DNA from: an uncultured Prevotella sp.
GTDB lineage: Bacteria > Bacteroidota > Bacteroidia > Bacteroidales > Bacteroidaceae
Direction of reading: 5' to 3'
Assembly: GCA_905236455.1 (NCBI GenBank)
Contig: CAJOPT010000004.1
Span: 1 to 64,000 of the forward strand
Length of the DNA stretch: 64,000 nucleotides
Shown here: piece by piece, positions 47,733-55,384 of the stretch
Position numbering within the stretch: the first letter of the stretch is position 1
How the letters are laid out: each line of letters starts with the position of its first letter
The notes under the pieces: generated by a model
Databases searched by the model: none
Told to the model about the DNA's origin: nothing
What the model saw: the letters and a program-made list of their open reading frames with translations, nothing else
Program-made: the position numbers and the translations under genes

Positions 47733-48839
47733 TTATTTGTCCCACGGTGAGTAGGGCAGCCCCCAAACTTTAGCTACAGCCTCGTAGGTACACTTGCCAT
47801 CAACCATGTTGACACCCTTGGCAAGAGCCTCGTCATCCTTGCATGCCTGAACCCAGCCCTTGTCAGCAAGTGCCAGTGCATAACGTAGCGTGGCATTGGT
47901 GAGAGCTGTTGTAGAAGTGTTTGGTACTGCTCCAGGTATATTCGCCACGGCATAATGAACGATGCCGTCGATAGTATATACAGGATCACTGTGAGTAGTA
48001 GGGTGGGAGGTCTCGAAGCATCCACCTTGGTCTATCGCAACGTCAACAAGTACCGTACCAGGCTCCATCAATGCCAGCATATCCTTAGTGATAAGCTTAG
48101 GTGCCGCATCACCCGGTATAAGTACAGAGCCAATTACAATGTCTACATCGGGAAGTTCCTGTCGGATGTTATGCTCTGAGGAATACAGGGTATGGACATT
48201 TGCCGGCATCTCGGCGGCAAGCTGCTTCAGACGAGGCAGCGACACGTCAGTAATCGTAACGTCAGCTCCCATGCCAGCAGCTATCCTTGCCGCAGCCTCA
48301 CCGACAGTACCACCTCCAAGCACAAGCACCTTTGCTGGTTTTACCCCAGGAACTCCAGCCATGAGCTTACCTTTGCCCCCCTTAGTCTTCTGAAGGTAAT
48401 ATGCGCCGTTCTGTGTAGCCATTCTACCTGCGACCTCGCTCATCGGAATAAGCAGAGGCAACGAACGGTCTCTCTTCTCAACAGTCTCATAGGCAATACA
48501 TACCGCTCTGCTCTTGAGCATAGCGTCTGTAAGTGGTTTGTCACAAGCGAAGTGAAAATAGGTAAAGAGCACCTGTCCCTTGCGTATAAGACCATATTCC
48601 GGCTCTATGGGTTCCTTCACTTTTACAATCATATCAGCCTGAGCATACACATCCTCAATAGAGGGGAGAATTGTAGCGCCCACTTTCTGATAAGCTTCAT
48701 CGGAAAAGCCGCTTCCTTCTCCAGCGGTGTGCTGCACACAAACAGAATGGCCATGTCTTATTAACTCAGCTACGCCAGATGGTGTCATACCGACTCTGTT
48801 CTCATTGTTTTTGATTTCTTTTGGAATTCCTACTTTCAT
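47733..48839 (-). CDS. ald: Alanine dehydrogenase
   Basis: The 368-residue NAD-dependent enzyme interconverts alanine and pyruvate plus ammonia. It shows MKVGIPKEIKNNENRVGMTP at the start, the catalytic region VLFTYFHFACD with its His, and the NAD fold VLVLGGGTVGEAAARIAAGMGADVTITD. Towards the C-terminus it has MLALMEPGTVLVDVAIDQGGC and HYAVANIPGAVPNTSTTAL. Length is normal. A -7 box lies 36 bp upstream. A role in ammonia handling or amino-acid fermentation is expected. Confidence 0.96.
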   Translation of the reverse strand: MKVGIPKEIKNNENRVGMTPSGVAELIRHGHSVCVQHTAGEGSGFSDEAYQKVGATILPSIEDVYAQADMIVKVKEPIEPEYGLIRKGQVLFTYFHFACDKPLTDAMLKSRAVCIAYETVEKRDRSLPLLIPMSEVAGRMATQNGAYYLQKTKGGKGKLMAGVPGVKPAKVLVLGGGTVGEAAARIAAGMGADVTITDVSLPRLKQLAAEMPANVHTLYSSEHNIRQELPDVDIVIGSVLIPGDAAPKLITKDMLALMEPGTVLVDVAIDQGGCFETSHPTTHSDPVYTIDGIVHYAVANIPGAVPNTSTTALTNATLRYALALADKGWVQACKDDEALAKGVNMVDGKCTYEAVAKVWGLPYSPWDK

Positions 48840-48874
48840 GATACTTATTATGTTTTGGTTAGTAATATTCGATA

Positions 48875-48882
48875 CAAATATA
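48875..48882 (-). promoter_or_regulatory. -7 box for ald
   Basis: TATATTTG is read on the minus strand, 35 nt before the ald ATG. Its -33 region falls about 5-10 bp before the 9-bp tandem repeat and has no clear TTTG. Confidence 0.45.
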
Positions 48883-48907
48883 CATAAAAAGACAACATGT
48901 ATGGAAT

Positions 48908-48949
48908 ACTTCTTTAACTTCTTTAACTTCTTTAACTTCTTTAACTTCC
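48908..48949. repeat. 9-bp tandem repeat, 4.6 copies
   Basis: The unit ACTTCTTTA is repeated perfectly at 48908-48916, 48917-48925, 48926-48934 and 48935-48943, then ACTTCC. It lies between the divergent ald and DUF5715 promoters, and its right end coincides with the -33 zone of the DUF5715 promoter. Short perfect tandem repeats can change copy number by slippage. Confidence 0.95.
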
Positions 48950-48959
48950 ATATTTGTTA

Positions 48960-48967
48960 TACCTTTG
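48960..48967 (+). promoter_or_regulatory. -7 box of the DUF5715 gene, nearly leaderless
   Basis: TACCTTTG ends 7 nt before the ATG at 48975, so transcription would start within a few bases of the start codon. The -33 zone (about 48937-48941) is inside the 9-bp tandem repeat and reads CTTTA, not TTTG. Confidence 0.55.
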
Positions 48968-48974
48968 CAGTCAA

Positions 48975-49790
48975 ATGAGGAAAAAGAGAATTACAAAAAG
49001 AAAATTCCTGTCAGGATTCATAGCCGTAACAATGATACTGGCACTCGTAAGGTGTATATTCCCACAAATTGCTGAAACACCTCAGCAAGACGGAATCAAA
49101 GAGGAAGAGAACGGTATGACAGAAGAAGAGTTGAAGCAGGAATTAGCTGAAATTGACAGGCATATAGACTCTATAACAGACAATAACACAGGAAAGGAAA
49201 GCGGACGTTTCTTTGACGGCAAGCATCCTATATTAAGTGTTCCTTCGTATAAGGAAGAGTTTCCTGACTCCAATGCCCTCCAGCTGACCGCTGCCGAACA
49301 CTTCGGCGTCTCACCAGTGTCAAACAGACTTGATGCCGAACAGCGCAAGAACGATCTGGTGTACATAGGTAGTAACCCTTACTTTTTCGTAAAGGAGCTG
49401 ACGGCAAGTATTCCATATCTCATACCTCGTGCGTCAATATTGCTGCAAGACATCGGCAAGAACTTTTTTGACAGCCTGCAAGTAAAGCAGATTTCTTTGC
49501 ATAAGATAATTGTTACCAGCGTATTACGCTCTAAAGAGGATGTGGCAAAATTACGTACACACAACCGCAATGCCACGGAAAACTCTTGCCATCTGTATGG
49601 TACGACGTTTGATATATCGTATACCAAATTTGTCACGGTAAGCAATCCTGACGCTCTTCCACGAAGGGAAGTACAGAACGACACTCTCAAATTTGTTCTG
49701 AGCGAGGTGTTACGTGACTTGCGTAATCAACAAAGATGTTATGTGAAGTATGAGGTGAAGCAAAGCTGCTACCATATCACCGTGAGATAA
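48975..49790 (+). CDS. DUF5715 family protein with M15-like metal triad
   Basis: The 271-residue protein starts at MRKKRITKRKFLSG, a basic N-terminus before one hydrophobic anchor (about 12-32). A Glu-rich linker follows (EEENGMTEEELKQELAE). The C-terminal domain shows SVLRSKEDVAKLRTHN, then SCHLYGTTFDI with His206 and Asp213, and His267 in SCYHITVR. The SxHxxGxxxD pattern plus a late His is the zinc triad of M15 (VanX/DacB-type) D-Ala peptidases. DUF5715 is annotated only as unknown; peptidoglycan cleavage is my inference. The start codon lies just after the promoter. Confidence 0.82.
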   Translation: MRKKRITKRKFLSGFIAVTMILALVRCIFPQIAETPQQDGIKEEENGMTEEELKQELAEIDRHIDSITDNNTGKESGRFFDGKHPILSVPSYKEEFPDSNALQLTAAEHFGVSPVSNRLDAEQRKNDLVYIGSNPYFFVKELTASIPYLIPRASILLQDIGKNFFDSLQVKQISLHKIIVTSVLRSKEDVAKLRTHNRNATENSCHLYGTTFDISYTKFVTVSNPDALPRREVQNDTLKFVLSEVLRDLRNQQRCYVKYEVKQSCYHITVR

Positions 49791-49843
49791 GCATAAAAAA
49801 TCAGGTTCTCAAGTTATGGGATTCAAATTTCAAGTATAAGACA

Positions 49844-50815
49844 ATGAAGGAAATCAAATGGGGATTCATAGGCTGTGGTGAGGTTACAGAAAAGAAATCA
49901 GGACCGGCATTTAATGAAATTGACGGATCACAGATTGTAGCAGTTATGAGCCGTACTGAGAAACGCGCACGTTCGTATGCGGAGCGCCATGGTGTCAGGA
50001 AATGGTATACTGACGCCCAGAAGCTTATTGATGATCCCGATGTCAATGCAATATATATTGCCACGCCACCTTCCTCGCACGCCACATACGCAATTATGGC
50101 GATGCGTGCCGGCAAACCAGTATATGTTGAGAAACCATTAGCGGCATCGTATGAGGACTGTGTGCGCATAAACCGCATTAGTGAGCAAAGTGGTATTCCT
50201 TGTTTTGTCGCATATTACAGGCGTTACCTTCCATATTTCCAGAAAGTAAAAGAGCTGGTAGCCGACGGAACCATAGGGAAGGTGATGACGGTTCAGATAA
50301 GATACGACTGTCCACCACGTGAGGATGATCTTAACCACCCATGGCGTGTCATTCCGGAGATTGCAGGTGGTGGCTACTTTTACGATATGGCTCCTCATCA
50401 GTTAGACTTGCTTCAAGAAATTTTTGGCGTCATAGTACGCGCACACGGATATTGCTCCAACAGGGCGGGCATATATGAGCCAGAAGATACAGTGAGCGCA
50501 GCTTTCATGTTTGAGAACGGTATTCATGGTAGTGGCTCATGGTGTTTCGTAGGACATGAAAGTGCCCGTGAAGATCGAATTCAGATTATCGGAGACAAAG
50601 GAACTCTGAGCTTCTCCGTTTTTAATTACGAGCCAATACATCTATACCTTACAGAGGGAATGCAGTCAATTGTAGTACCCAACCCTCCATACGTACAGTT
50701 ACCATTGATAAAGGCCGTAATAGAACATCTTCAAGGTGTCGGGCTCTGCACAAGTACAAGCATTAGCGCAACACCTACCAACTGGGTTATGGACAGGATT
50801 TTAGGAAAATTATAA
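49844..50815 (+). CDS. Gfo/Idh/MocA family oxidoreductase
   Basis: The 323-residue protein has an N-terminal NAD(P)-binding fold (KWGFIGCGEVTEKKSGP, AVMSRTEKRARSYAERHG) and the family motif VEKPLAASYEDC near residue 95. A C-terminal alpha/beta domain follows with GGYFYDMAPHQLDLLQ, containing the catalytic-type His. Such enzymes oxidise or reduce sugars and inositols with NAD(P)H. The substrate is not evident. The next gene starts 4 bp downstream. Confidence 0.9.
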   Translation: MKEIKWGFIGCGEVTEKKSGPAFNEIDGSQIVAVMSRTEKRARSYAERHGVRKWYTDAQKLIDDPDVNAIYIATPPSSHATYAIMAMRAGKPVYVEKPLAASYEDCVRINRISEQSGIPCFVAYYRRYLPYFQKVKELVADGTIGKVMTVQIRYDCPPREDDLNHPWRVIPEIAGGGYFYDMAPHQLDLLQEIFGVIVRAHGYCSNRAGIYEPEDTVSAAFMFENGIHGSGSWCFVGHESAREDRIQIIGDKGTLSFSVFNYEPIHLYLTEGMQSIVVPNPPYVQLPLIKAVIEHLQGVGLCTSTSISATPTNWVMDRILGKL

Positions 50816-50819
50816 GATT

Positions 50820-52061
50820 ATGTCCTGTTGTATGAGATTATTCCAGATTATTCTTCTTTCCCTGTTGTGCCATGCTGCAATGGGAAAGGACTATTCTTGT
50901 GAATATCCAGATTACAATCATAAGGAGGATACTGATACTATATATCAAGAAAACAAGCTTGAGGAGGATTCCTGTAATGGTATACAGCCGCAATATACCG
51001 TGAACTGGCAACGTCCTGAGCCTTCAGAGAAGAAGAATATCATACAACGCACTATATCTGCTTTATACAAAATCGTAAAAGGATTTAATGACACTGATGA
51101 TAATTATATTGAGCCACAGTATTATAATTATGCAGTAATGCTCCAGAATACTAACAATTATGAGATTTACCGCCTCAGTAGCCGTGATCGACAAAACATT
51201 ACTTTTGCACCGGAGCCAACGATAAAGTTAGGACCATATGCAGGATGGCGATGGGTTTTCCTTGGCTATACAATAGACCTCAGACATGTGAACTTTACAA
51301 ATGGAGACGATACTAAAAAAGAATATGACATAAGCTTATACAGCTCGATGTTAGGCATTGACATATTCTACCGCATAAGTGGCAATGACTATCATATCAG
51401 GAGTATGTCACTGGGTGAGGGTATTGACACATCACCTATGAAGGGCGTAAAGTTTTCTGGATTTAAGTCAAGTGTTAAAGGTTTCAATCTCTATTACATT
51501 ACAAACCATCATCGTTTTTCCTATCCGGCAGCTTTTAGCCAAAGTACCGTACAACGTATAAGCGCAGGCTCACCACTGATAGGTATCGGATATACTAATC
51601 ACCAACTGTCTGTAGATTGGGATAGCTTTAGCAATCTTGTCAGAGAGAAATTGGGCAGAGACTATCTCGAACTAATTGACTCGACGCTGATGGTGAAATC
51701 TGTAAGTTATACAGATTTCTCACTCAGTGGCGGATATGCATATAATTGGGTGTTTGCAAAGAATTGGCTGTTGGCAGCTTCTTTGTCGCTGGCATTGTCA
51801 TACAAGCATTCTGAGGGTGATGTTAGTGGGAAATGGTATACTTTCCGGGATTTCTCATTTGAGGACCTCAGCTTTGATGGCATAGGGCGTTTTGGAATTG
51901 TATGGAACAATACTAAATGGTATGCGGGAATGAGCACTATCCTACATGCATACAACTACCATAAAAGCCGCTTCTATACTAACAACGTGTTTGGTGCCCT
52001 CAATATTTATTTTGGTGTCAACCTCGGACGAAAAAGCCAATACCGTAAGAAGAAAGGGTAG
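50820..52061 (+). CDS. DUF4421 family protein, probable outer-membrane beta-barrel
   Basis: The 413-residue protein has a signal peptide (LFQIILLSLLCHAAMG) after an N-terminal MSCCMR; Met5 or Met6 could be the true start. The DUF4421 core has IKLGPYAGWRWVFLGYTIDL near residue 135. Repeated amphipathic beta-strands follow (LSGGYAYNWVFAKNWLLAASLSLALSY), as in an outer-membrane barrel, ending in INIYFGVNLGRK. The function is unknown. Its 3' end overlaps convergent DUF4105 by 44 bp. Confidence 0.85.
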   Translation: MSCCMRLFQIILLSLLCHAAMGKDYSCEYPDYNHKEDTDTIYQENKLEEDSCNGIQPQYTVNWQRPEPSEKKNIIQRTISALYKIVKGFNDTDDNYIEPQYYNYAVMLQNTNNYEIYRLSSRDRQNITFAPEPTIKLGPYAGWRWVFLGYTIDLRHVNFTNGDDTKKEYDISLYSSMLGIDIFYRISGNDYHIRSMSLGEGIDTSPMKGVKFSGFKSSVKGFNLYYITNHHRFSYPAAFSQSTVQRISAGSPLIGIGYTNHQLSVDWDSFSNLVREKLGRDYLELIDSTLMVKSVSYTDFSLSGGYAYNWVFAKNWLLAASLSLALSYKHSEGDVSGKWYTFRDFSFEDLSFDGIGRFGIVWNNTKWYAGMSTILHAYNYHKSRFYTNNVFGALNIYFGVNLGRKSQYRKKKG

Positions 52062-53274
52062 GATTGCGTAAGATATATACCATACACCTTATTAATATAG
52101 CTAATGCTATAAAATACATTCCTTCAGCATAGCATTGGAAGAGTCCTCCTATAAGAAAGATAATGTCAAAGGCAAGAAGTATCTTCCAATAAACATGCAA
52201 AACATGTCTTCGTGCAGCCTTTACAACAGGGTAGAGAAAAAAAAGTGACAATGGATTTAATATGAGAATCTGCAAATTGACACTTACTGTAGGATGCTGG
52301 GAGAACACCATCAGCAATAAAACTATACCTGCTACACCTGTCGTCAAAAGAAGTAACAAATCTACCAGCCAATAAATTCTCTTCGTCTTTATCTCAATCA
52401 ATGTGATAATAACCGTCAGCAACAACACAAGCCCCATGGCAATGCGCGGAGTGATTTTCCCCCAAAAAGATTCCGTAAGTGTCGTTTCCTTATTTAATTT
52501 CTGTGGCGGCAGGAGGAAGAATTTGTTCTTCACCAACCTCCTGCTTGTGCCATTCTCTTTAATCACGAGCTTATCAAACAGATTCCTAAGACTATCAGGA
52601 AGAAATTCCTTAGCCGAAATAGATGTGGGAAAATCTGCCTTTATACCTAAAAGAAGATCATTGCCGAACCTTGCCCATGGATGATTCTCTGTCCATTGAT
52701 GTATCATGGATCGATAACTGTTTCCATTTTCCGGAACAATCCCATTCTCAACTTCTGCATTCAAGTGCTTTAAAAGTATATCTCTTGCCCTTGTAGTGCA
52801 GTTATCATAGAAATAGTTATATCTATATATTCTGTTTTGTGGCTGATAATTTTCATAGATATCCCTCGATATTAGCAGTTTCTCCTGATTTGTCAAACTC
52901 AAATCCTGCTGGATAATCCATCTATTGTCATATTGATATTCCTTTAGTATAAGATCCATTGGAAATATTCCCATTTCATAATCGGTAATACCAAATACAA
53001 AACGTGGAATAAAGTATTCCTGCTCAAAGCTGAAAACACCATAGTTTATCGCCAAGTCACTGCCTTTCCTCAAATCATGGTACCGTATTGCCGTATGACC
53101 ATAATAACTATATACCTCATCTCCAGGTCCACATGTCAGTAAGCTTATCTCTATAGAGTCCATTGCTGACAACGCTTCTTCTATGAAGGGCGAATATTGC
53201 GCATTGGTATTTATCCAGAAAAGAGATAAAAATGCAGCAAAAACTATCTTAAAAGAACTTTTTATCTGTTTCAC
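52018..53274 (-). CDS. DUF4105 domain membrane protein
   Basis: From the GTG at 53274 the protein has 418 residues and a good signal peptide (VKQIKSSFKIVFAAFLSLFWINTNAQ). An ATG at 53301 would add nine residues, but a -7 box lies between the two. The DUF4105 domain (about 30-200) shows LLTCGPGDEVYSYYGHTAIRY, FSFEQEYFIPRFVFGITDYEMG and the Cys segment YNYFYDNCTTRARD, a set that resembles papain-like NlpC folds. The C-terminal 150 residues form about four membrane helices. The function is unknown. Its 3' end overlaps DUF4421 by 44 bp. Confidence 0.85.
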   Translation of the reverse strand: MKQIKSSFKIVFAAFLSLFWINTNAQYSPFIEEALSAMDSIEISLLTCGPGDEVYSYYGHTAIRYHDLRKGSDLAINYGVFSFEQEYFIPRFVFGITDYEMGIFPMDLILKEYQYDNRWIIQQDLSLTNQEKLLISRDIYENYQPQNRIYRYNYFYDNCTTRARDILLKHLNAEVENGIVPENGNSYRSMIHQWTENHPWARFGNDLLLGIKADFPTSISAKEFLPDSLRNLFDKLVIKENGTSRRLVKNKFFLLPPQKLNKETTLTESFWGKITPRIAMGLVLLLTVIITLIEIKTKRIYWLVDLLLLLTTGVAGIVLLLMVFSQHPTVSVNLQILILNPLSLFFLYPVVKAARRHVLHVYWKILLAFDIIFLIGGLFQCYAEGMYFIALAILIRCMVYILRNPTLSSYGIGFFVRG

Positions 53275-53278
53275 GATG

Positions 53279-53286
53279 CAAAAATA
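53279..53286 (-). promoter_or_regulatory. -7 box at the DUF4105 start
   Basis: TATTTTTG is read on the minus strand and ends 4 nt before the GTG at 53274, so the transcript would start at or within the first codon. No TTTG is found 19-21 bp upstream, so this is tentative. Confidence 0.4.
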
Positions 53287-53330
53287 ACTTATTATTCTCA
53301 TTTTAATGCTATTATTTCGATTTTTTTCAA

Positions 53331-53338
53331 TAATTTTG
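53331..53338 (+). promoter_or_regulatory. -7 box for the outer-membrane protein gene
   Basis: TAATTTTG lies 23 nt before the ATG at 53362. The -33 region lacks a clear TTTG. It is divergent from the DUF4105 promoter, 45 bp away. Confidence 0.45.
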
Positions 53339-53361
53339 CGACTTGAATTAATAAACAACGC

Positions 53362-54669
53362 ATGAAAAAATTTATAGTGACCGCTTGGATGGCGGTTTTC
53401 TCAATGGTCGCATTTGCGCAAAGTAGTACCAAATCACCATATAGCCAATATGGTCTTGGTGTATTGGCAGATCAATCAAATGGCTTTAATAGAGGTATGA
53501 ATGGTCTTGCATACGGATTGCGTGAGCACAATCAGGTGAATTTTAAGAATCCTGCTTCATATTCGGCTATTGACTCTCTATCTTTCATATTCGATGCCGG
53601 AGTGAGTCTCCAACTGTCTAATTTCGAGGAAAACGGTTTAAGGAAGAATGCTAAGACCGCAAACTTTGAATATGCTACAGCCGCATTTCGCATTGCAAAA
53701 CACTTCGGTGCCAGTTTCGGTATTATGCCTTTTTCTAATATTGGATATGATTTCTCTAACACGGAGAGGGTTAACGAGTTCCCTTCCACAACTACGGCAT
53801 CAACCACATATACCAATACATTTCATGGAGAGGGAGGTCTTCATCAAGTATATATTGGAGCAGGCTGGGAACCAATTCGAGGAATCTCCCTCGGCGTCAA
53901 TTTCTCATATCTTTGGGGAGAGTACACTCGTTCTGCCATTAATAGCTACAGTGATGCGTACGTCAATACGATATCCAAGATTTATGCAGGGTCGGTAAGT
54001 AGCTATAAGGTGGATTTCGGTATTCAGCTATCAAGAATGATAACCAAGACAGACAGGCTGACATTAGGTGCCGTATATAACATGGGACATAAGTTAGGTG
54101 CCGATCCTGAATGTCTCTTGATTTCATCGAAATCCCAATATGCTCAGAATGATACCACTAAGTTTACGGTAAAAGACGGATTAGCCATACCTGATATGTT
54201 TGGCGGAGGTATTTCGTGGGAGCATAACAACCAATTTGCTATTGGCATAGACTACCAATGGCAGAGATGGAGCAAAATTGACTTCCCTATATATACCATA
54301 ACAAACGACCAGCCTTCATATAAGTTAGTGTCTAATCAGTTTTCAGATAACCATAAGCTGACGTTTGGAGGAGAATACTGCAAAAATGAAAGAGCCCGTT
54401 CCTTCCTTGGACGCTTGCACTATCGTGCGGGCGTCTCATATGCTACACCATATCTAAAAATCAATGGTGAGGACGGTCCTCGTGAGGTATCTGTCAGTGC
54501 CGGATTTGGTATACCTATTATTAATGGTTACAACAATCGCTCCATCTTGAATATTAGTGGGCAATGGGTAAATCAAAAAGCAAGCGGGTTCATTAATGAA
54601 AACTCATTTAGAATAAACATATGCTTCACTTTCAATGAAAGATGGTTTGCTAAGTTCAAGGTCGAGTAA
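53362..54669 (+). CDS. Outer-membrane protein, FadL/OmpP1-like
   Basis: The 435-residue protein has a signal peptide (FIVTAWMAVFSMVAFAQ). It begins SPYSQYGLGVLADQSNGFNRGMNGLAYGL, the N-terminal signature of Bacteroidetes transport-barrel proteins related to FadL/TodX. Successive alternating beta-strands run to the end, which closes in FNERWFAKFKVE. A passive transport role is inferred. It is 44 bp before lptC and on the same strand. Confidence 0.82.
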   Translation: MKKFIVTAWMAVFSMVAFAQSSTKSPYSQYGLGVLADQSNGFNRGMNGLAYGLREHNQVNFKNPASYSAIDSLSFIFDAGVSLQLSNFEENGLRKNAKTANFEYATAAFRIAKHFGASFGIMPFSNIGYDFSNTERVNEFPSTTTASTTYTNTFHGEGGLHQVYIGAGWEPIRGISLGVNFSYLWGEYTRSAINSYSDAYVNTISKIYAGSVSSYKVDFGIQLSRMITKTDRLTLGAVYNMGHKLGADPECLLISSKSQYAQNDTTKFTVKDGLAIPDMFGGGISWEHNNQFAIGIDYQWQRWSKIDFPIYTITNDQPSYKLVSNQFSDNHKLTFGGEYCKNERARSFLGRLHYRAGVSYATPYLKINGEDGPREVSVSAGFGIPIINGYNNRSILNISGQWVNQKASGFINENSFRINICFTFNERWFAKFKVE

Positions 54670-54713
54670 TTCCTAATTAAGTAATTGGTTAATAGTGTAC
54701 AAGATAATTGTGT

Positions 54714-55355
54714 ATGTTGAGTAGGATATTTTGTGGGTGCCTCTTTGTTGCATCATTTCTAACTGTTATATCATGCTCTGAAGAACATGAACATATTGCA
54801 CCTGCCGTCCATGATCGCGATTCTGTTCCAGTTATGGTTAGCTACGGGGTTAACACCCTGATATCAGACTCTGGTATTATAAAATACCGTATTGTCACAG
54901 AACGCTGGGAGGTAAACGACAAGAAGAAGCCATCAAGGTGGGTGTTTGATAAAGGTATATTGTTGACACAATTTGACCAGACACTGCACATTCAGTCATA
55001 CATTCAATGTGATACTGCATTTTACTTTGACAAGCAAAGACTGTGGGAACTTCATGGAAGGGTACGTATATTAACCAAACAAGGTGTGAATTTCAGAAGT
55101 GAACAACTTTTCTGGGATGAGAACAAACATGAGATATGGTCTCGCCGCTATTCTTATCTTAAAACTCCTGAAAGACAGCTTGAGGGAAAATATTTCAAAA
55201 GCGATGAGAAAATGACTAAATATGTTGTCACAAACACTAAGGGCGCCTTTGAACGCAGTGACTTCGGAATGGAAACAACAAATCCAAGAGATTCCATGCG
55301 CCAGGCTCAACAACAAAAACAAGCTGAACCAATAAGAATAAGCTCTGGGGTATAA
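54714..55355 (+). CDS. lptC: LPS export protein LptC
   Basis: The 213-residue protein starts at the ATG at 54714; an in-frame TTG at 54708 is disfavoured. The N-terminus is a lipoprotein signal (FVASFLTVISC). The body is the LptC jelly-roll: VMVSYGVNTLISDSGIIKYRIVTERW and FDKGILLTQFDQTLHIQSYIQCDTAFYF, then DENKHEIWSRRYSYLKTPERQLEGKYFKSDEKM. LptC passes lipopolysaccharide from the LptBFG transporter to LptA. Lipid anchoring in place of a membrane helix is common in Bacteroidetes. Confidence 0.9.
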   Translation: MLSRIFCGCLFVASFLTVISCSEEHEHIAPAVHDRDSVPVMVSYGVNTLISDSGIIKYRIVTERWEVNDKKKPSRWVFDKGILLTQFDQTLHIQSYIQCDTAFYFDKQRLWELHGRVRILTKQGVNFRSEQLFWDENKHEIWSRRYSYLKTPERQLEGKYFKSDEKMTKYVVTNTKGAFERSDFGMETTNPRDSMRQAQQQKQAEPIRISSGV

Positions 55356-55384
55356 AAAGAAAATCTCTATAGCATACAGATAAT

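Noticed and set aside
48192..48764. Plus-strand frame of 190 codons antisense to ald
   Set aside because: No domain is recognised, and ald is complete and conserved on the other strand.
48908..48949. CRISPR-like array
   Set aside because: The repeats are 9 bp and contiguous, with no spacers and no cas genes nearby.
48727..48978. Frame encoding FFNFFNFFNF near the ald-DUF5715 gap
   Set aside because: It is the translation of the 9-bp tandem repeat plus ald antisense, not a gene.
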